Shown: positions 60,764-64,000 of the stretch, piece by piece
How the letters are laid out: every line of letters begins with the position of its first letter
How positions within the stretch are numbered: the first letter of the stretch is position 1
From: Parvicella sp964387945
GTDB lineage: Bacteria; Bacteroidota; Bacteroidia; Flavobacteriales_D; Parvicellaceae
DNA length: 64,000 nt
Direction: 5' to 3'
Assembly: GCA_964387945.1 (NCBI GenBank)
Contig: CAYLYX010000007.1
Span: forward strand, 62,001 to 126,000
The notes under the pieces: model-generated
Databases searched by the model: none
Seen by the model: the letters and a program-made list of their open reading frames with translations, nothing else
Told to the model about the DNA's origin: nothing
Program-made: the position numbers and the translations under genes

Positions 60764-61939
60764 CTACTGTTGGATCTTAATTTTTTGTCCTACGAGCAAC
60801 TTTGTCTTTTTGTCGATTCCATTGAGTTCGCAAAGCGCTGTAAGCGTCATTCCATAGCGCTTGGCAATCTTGTAGGGTGAATCGCGCTTAGTCACAATAT
60901 GAAACTCTTTTCCATAGGGATAAGCCACATATCTACTCTTATACTTTTTGAGGATTAACGTATCTGAATACAGCTCTTTATCCTGAAAAGAAATGATGTG
61001 TGCTGGATTTACTGGAAGTCCCTTGAATCGAATTTCCATATGGAGATGTGTACCCGTAGCATTTCCTGTTTGTCCGCCATGACCAAGCATCTGACCTGCG
61101 ACCACGGTATCTCCTTCATGAACTCTAATTTTACTCATATGTGCATAGAGTGATTCCAATCCGTTATAATGCCGTACGATGACCACTTTACCAAACCCTC
61201 CCATGGTTCGTGCCACTCTCACCTTTCCGTCAAACATGTTGAGGATCGAATCGTAATAATGTAACTCAAGGTCAACACCATTGTGGGCTTTTCCGTCTCT
61301 CCAACCGTAAGGAGAGGTTACCGTTCCGTAGTAACGTTTTAGTGATTTCTCGCAAAGCGGATGATGATATCTCTGACCTTTCTTTTCATCTGCCAGTACG
61401 AGAACGAGTGTACTGTCATTCGCATGAATAGAATCCGGATAGTACCAAGACTGCTTATTATTCCAATAATGGTAATAAGCATTTGCTGGATAAGGGGAAC
61501 CATCTTCCTGAACGATCTCAAACTCAGCTGGCAGTTCGATGTGTTCCGGCATCATGGCCACGTAGAGATTAATTTGATTGATCAACGCAAAAGGAACCGA
61601 ATCCAATTCAAAAAGCGAGTCGACCATTTCATAAATTTCTTCTTGTGACTTATCTGCTACAGATTTATAGAACGTGATCTCCTTTTTTACACTTTCCGTA
61701 AGGGAATCCAATCTTATTAACGAGTCAATTCGTTCATAAATATTGATATCAGAGAAATTGACATTGGTTTCAAACAAGTAATCGCTACCGTAAGCAACCA
61801 CAGCTTTGGCAGTATCCTTATTCTTTTTCTTATCGTCTCCGGGTGTGGGACAGTCCTCACATGGGGTTACACCCACACTAAAACGGGACAATAAGCCAAC
61901 ACTCAGCACTCCAACTATGAAAAATAGTACGTATCTCAC
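60764..61939 (-). CDS. M23 peptidase with C-terminal LysM domain
   Basis: 391 residues with a signal peptide (MRYVLFFIVGVLSVGLLSRFS), then a long helical Glu/Lys-rich region (about 30-180). The M23/LytM domain (about 200-320) keeps the zinc ligands: HNGVDLE (His and Asp) and HLHMEI, with the upstream YAHMSKI. The chain ends with a LysM repeat (HIVTKRDSPYKIAKRYGMTLTALCELNG, in parts) that binds peptidoglycan. It should cleave cross-links or act in cell-wall remodelling. Periplasmic. The active site appears intact. Confidence 0.92.
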   Translation of the reverse strand: MRYVLFFIVGVLSVGLLSRFSVGVTPCEDCPTPGDDKKKNKDTAKAVVAYGSDYLFETNVNFSDINIYERIDSLIRLDSLTESVKKEITFYKSVADKSQEEIYEMVDSLFELDSVPFALINQINLYVAMMPEHIELPAEFEIVQEDGSPYPANAYYHYWNNKQSWYYPDSIHANDSTLVLVLADEKKGQRYHHPLCEKSLKRYYGTVTSPYGWRDGKAHNGVDLELHYYDSILNMFDGKVRVARTMGGFGKVVIVRHYNGLESLYAHMSKIRVHEGDTVVAGQMLGHGGQTGNATGTHLHMEIRFKGLPVNPAHIISFQDKELYSDTLILKKYKSRYVAYPYGKEFHIVTKRDSPYKIAKRYGMTLTALCELNGIDKKTKLLVGQKIKIQQ

Positions 61940-62203
61940 TTACTAAATAAAGGTTCGAATAAAACGATAAAAGTCTAAAAAGGTTACGAATTACTCATAA
62001 TCGCACCTACAATGGCGAACAAAATTATCAAAATTCCGAAGGCGATGACAGGGCAAATTTTACCGAATAGTAAATTATTCTGTCGTACACTAAACTTTCA
62101 AATAATAATTTGAAAACCAAATAAAAATTTCTGTAAATTGGATGCAATATCATTTCATTACTATGGTAAAAAACATTAATTCTCGAAATAAAACTATACA
62201 ATT

Positions 62204-63418
62204 ATGAAAAATACATTGCTATTTTTATCTATGTGCGCTGCATCGTTAAGTTATGCGCAGAACTCCCTTCCGACAACAGGAAACGTAGGTATTGGGACGA
62301 CTAGTCCTTCTTCTGAACTTGAAGTAAAAGGTAATACCACCGTTGAGACTTTTATTGCGAAGGATTCTTCCGTTTTTGAAAAGCCCGTTATTATTAAGGA
62401 TAGCGTTAAGGTTGAAAGTAAAATGACAGTTGATCAAGACGTTAAGATAAAAGGACAAACTGTGTTTGTTGATGATGCCAAAGCACGGGCTAACTTCAAA
62501 GTGCTTGGGACTACAATTATGAAGGGCGATGCCAAGGTAGAAGGTGATTTTAAGTTTAAAAGCTTAGAAGACCTGAATACTATTGATGAGCGGTTCTTAA
62601 TGATTAAACCAAATGGAAAGGCTGTCGTTATGGAGAAGGGTAGCTTTCTTATTGATTTTTATGAAGGTGACCCTTGTAAAGGAGGAAGTTCTGGAAATAT
62701 CATACCTACATGGTCAAGTCTACCCAATGTCATTTGGACGGGTGATGTTTGCGCTCCAGCAAGTGTTGGAATCGGTACAAACTCTCCAGATGCGAATCTA
62801 CATGTTACAGGCACAGGGCATTTCGGAGGGACAATTGGAATCGGAACACCTAATGATAACGACAATAGATTAACTATAGTACAGAGTAACCCTCAAAATA
62901 ATGGTATCGTTGTGAACTCAAGTAGTTCCAGTTCTTCTACTTTCACAGGAATAGGGATTCAGACCATAGTTAACAACCCTAATAGGATTGCACTTGCGGT
63001 AACGGATGAAAATACAAACAATGATGTTTTTAGGGTGATGGGGAACGGAAATGTACTTATAACAAGTCAGGACGAAAATGAAACAGCAATAAGAGTAAAA
63101 AGCAACTTTTACAATTATGATATTTTTAGGTTGACTGGCGAAGGGGCTATTTATTCCACATCAATTCATGTGAGAGCTGTTTATAATTTCCCTGATTATG
63201 TATTTGATGAAAAATATGATCTTATGCCTCTTGACAGCTTAAAACAGTTTATAATTACCAATAATCACTTACCTAAAGTTCCCTCTGCTAAACAAGTAGA
63301 AGAGCAGGGAATGGATTTAGGGGAAATGAATAAGGTTTTGGTTGAAAAAGTAGAGGAACTTACTTTATACATTCTTCAGTTAGAGGAAAGACTTAAAGTA
63401 CTAGAATCACAACCTTAA
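62204..63418 (+). CDS. Secreted tail-fibre-like protein with C-terminal coiled coil
   Basis: 404 residues with a signal peptide ending SYAQN. Two GNVGIGTTSP/SVGIGTNSPDANLHV motifs are followed by beta-helical strands (VIIKDSVKVESKMTVDQDVKIKG) as in trimeric fibres. The C-terminal 70 residues (LPKVPSAKQVEEQGMDLGEMNKVLVEK, then a coiled coil) match the terminal module of many Bacteroidota fibre-like surface proteins. The upstream 264 bp hold no gene. Confidence 0.8.
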   Translation: MKNTLLFLSMCAASLSYAQNSLPTTGNVGIGTTSPSSELEVKGNTTVETFIAKDSSVFEKPVIIKDSVKVESKMTVDQDVKIKGQTVFVDDAKARANFKVLGTTIMKGDAKVEGDFKFKSLEDLNTIDERFLMIKPNGKAVVMEKGSFLIDFYEGDPCKGGSSGNIIPTWSSLPNVIWTGDVCAPASVGIGTNSPDANLHVTGTGHFGGTIGIGTPNDNDNRLTIVQSNPQNNGIVVNSSSSSSSTFTGIGIQTIVNNPNRIALAVTDENTNNDVFRVMGNGNVLITSQDENETAIRVKSNFYNYDIFRLTGEGAIYSTSIHVRAVYNFPDYVFDEKYDLMPLDSLKQFIITNNHLPKVPSAKQVEEQGMDLGEMNKVLVEKVEELTLYILQLEERLKVLESQP

Positions 63419-63429
63419 ACTAATTAGCT

Positions 63430-64000
63430 ATGAAATTATTAATTACAACAATCGTTATACTTATCAGTTGTCTGACTTGGTCTCAAACCAATCTAATTGC
63501 AAATGGAGGTTTTGATGATTTTACCACCCCAACCGAGGAAGGTCAGGCAGGAGAAGCCGACTATTGGGAAACACGAAGTAGAGCTATCCCTAGCACCTGC
63601 AATGGTCAAAATTATTTTCTGCACTCTCCTGATTTAATGGTAGCTTCCAGTCTTGGATCTTCGATTCCTGGTGTTGCCTATGTAGCGCCTTACTCTGGGA
63701 ACGCTTGTGTCGGCATGGCAAATTATGAATTAATCCAACAAAATATCTATGGAGTTTCTTCAAATCAACCTTACACATTTTCTGCATATATAAAGGCTCA
63801 TGAGGGTACAGTATATAACTATACTGACGTTAAGTTAAATGTGTATCTTGCCAAATCCAGAGTGAAATACAAATCAGAAACCAATGATGAAGATTACTGC
63901 TCTGAAGATTACACTTCATATACAGCAGGTGATAAGATTTTAATTGGACAAGTTACCATTGATAAACAAAATTATTCTCGAGATGATTGGAAGAGGATTT
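63430..64000 (+). CDS. Secreted jelly-roll-like protein, 3' end cut by window edge
   Basis: Open from the ATG at 63430 to the right edge (190 codons) without a stop. Signal peptide ends near TWSQ. The mature start LIANGGFDDF, a W around residue 40, CVGMANYELIQQNIYGV and PYTFSAYIKAH match the carbohydrate-binding-like domain seen in the giant protein at 55560-56090. A T9SS C-terminal domain may follow outside the window. It starts 11 bp after the fibre-like gene stop. Confidence 0.8.
   Translation, partial: MKLLITTIVILISCLTWSQTNLIANGGFDDFTTPTEEGQAGEADYWETRSRAIPSTCNGQNYFLHSPDLMVASSLGSSIPGVAYVAPYSGNACVGMANYELIQQNIYGVSSNQPYTFSAYIKAHEGTVYNYTDVKLNVYLAKSRVKYKSETNDEDYCSEDYTSYTAGDKILIGQVTIDKQNYSRDDWKRI

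Noticed and set aside
61985..62080. Minus-strand hydrophobic stretch (about 30 codons, ending MSNS) in the gap before the fibre-like gene
   Set aside because: It could be a one-helix peptide, but the frame is closed upstream by a stop with no ATG, GTG or TTG before the hydrophobic part.

Overview
The window reads as a chromosome segment of a Bacteroidota bacterium, most likely a marine flavobacterial-type organism. The evidence is a type IX secretion (T9SS) type B C-terminal domain on a giant surface protein, a fused CcoN-CcoO cytochrome oxidase subunit, many lipoproteins, promoters of the Bacteroidota TTG-N19/20-TAnnTTTG type, and little use of Shine-Dalgarno sites. I see no tRNA, rRNA, CRISPR, insertion sequence, phage or plasmid functions.

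Layout. Bases 1-9.6 kb hold mostly minus-strand envelope genes: secreted proteins, MsrA, a glycerophosphodiesterase, a cluster of five small four-cysteine lipoproteins containing a 305-bp duplication, a Rieske-like lipoprotein, a DUF4349 lipoprotein and SppA. Bases 9.6-22.1 kb carry an HMA lipoprotein with a class III aminotransferase, a PAS/GAF/SpoIIE sensor phosphatase, a 1895-residue repeat protein with a short paralogue, an FAD oxidoreductase and a membrane protein. Bases 22.2-35.8 kb form a micro-oxic block: a possible small RNA, a three-gene operon, a REC-CRP fusion regulator with its PAS histidine kinase, a universal stress protein, and the full cbb3 oxidase set (ccoI, ccoS, ccoNO, ccoQ-like, ccoP, ccoG, ccoH and a SafE-type membrane protein). 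Bases 35.8-41.3 kb hold a TetR-ABC-HlyD-TolC export operon whose ABC protein lacks every ATPase motif. Bases 41.4-45.7 kb hold an MbnP-like copper-protein cluster with two diheme peroxidases. Bases 45.8-53.5 kb are mostly housekeeping: MscS channel, hydrolase, PanB, pseudouridine synthase, Na/Pi symporter, a PhoB-type regulator, a CBS protein and PdxJ. Bases 53.6-64 kb carry surface and envelope proteins plus ornithine aminotransferase and an M23/LysM peptidase.

The strongest new observation is regulatory. Three promoters, in front of the unknown operon at 22445, uspA at 26222 and ccoS at 29508, share one exact geometry. Each has two TGA-N5/6-TCA elements starting exactly 22 bp apart, and the nearer one starts exactly 42 bp before the last G of the TTTG part of the -7 box. 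None has a TTG at the expected -33 position. TGA-N6-TCA is the half-site spacing used by the CRP/FNR family, and a CRP-type HTH protein fused to a receiver domain is encoded among these promoters. I infer a local oxygen- or redox-responsive regulon that ties the cbb3 oxidase to a stress protein and three uncharacterised proteins.
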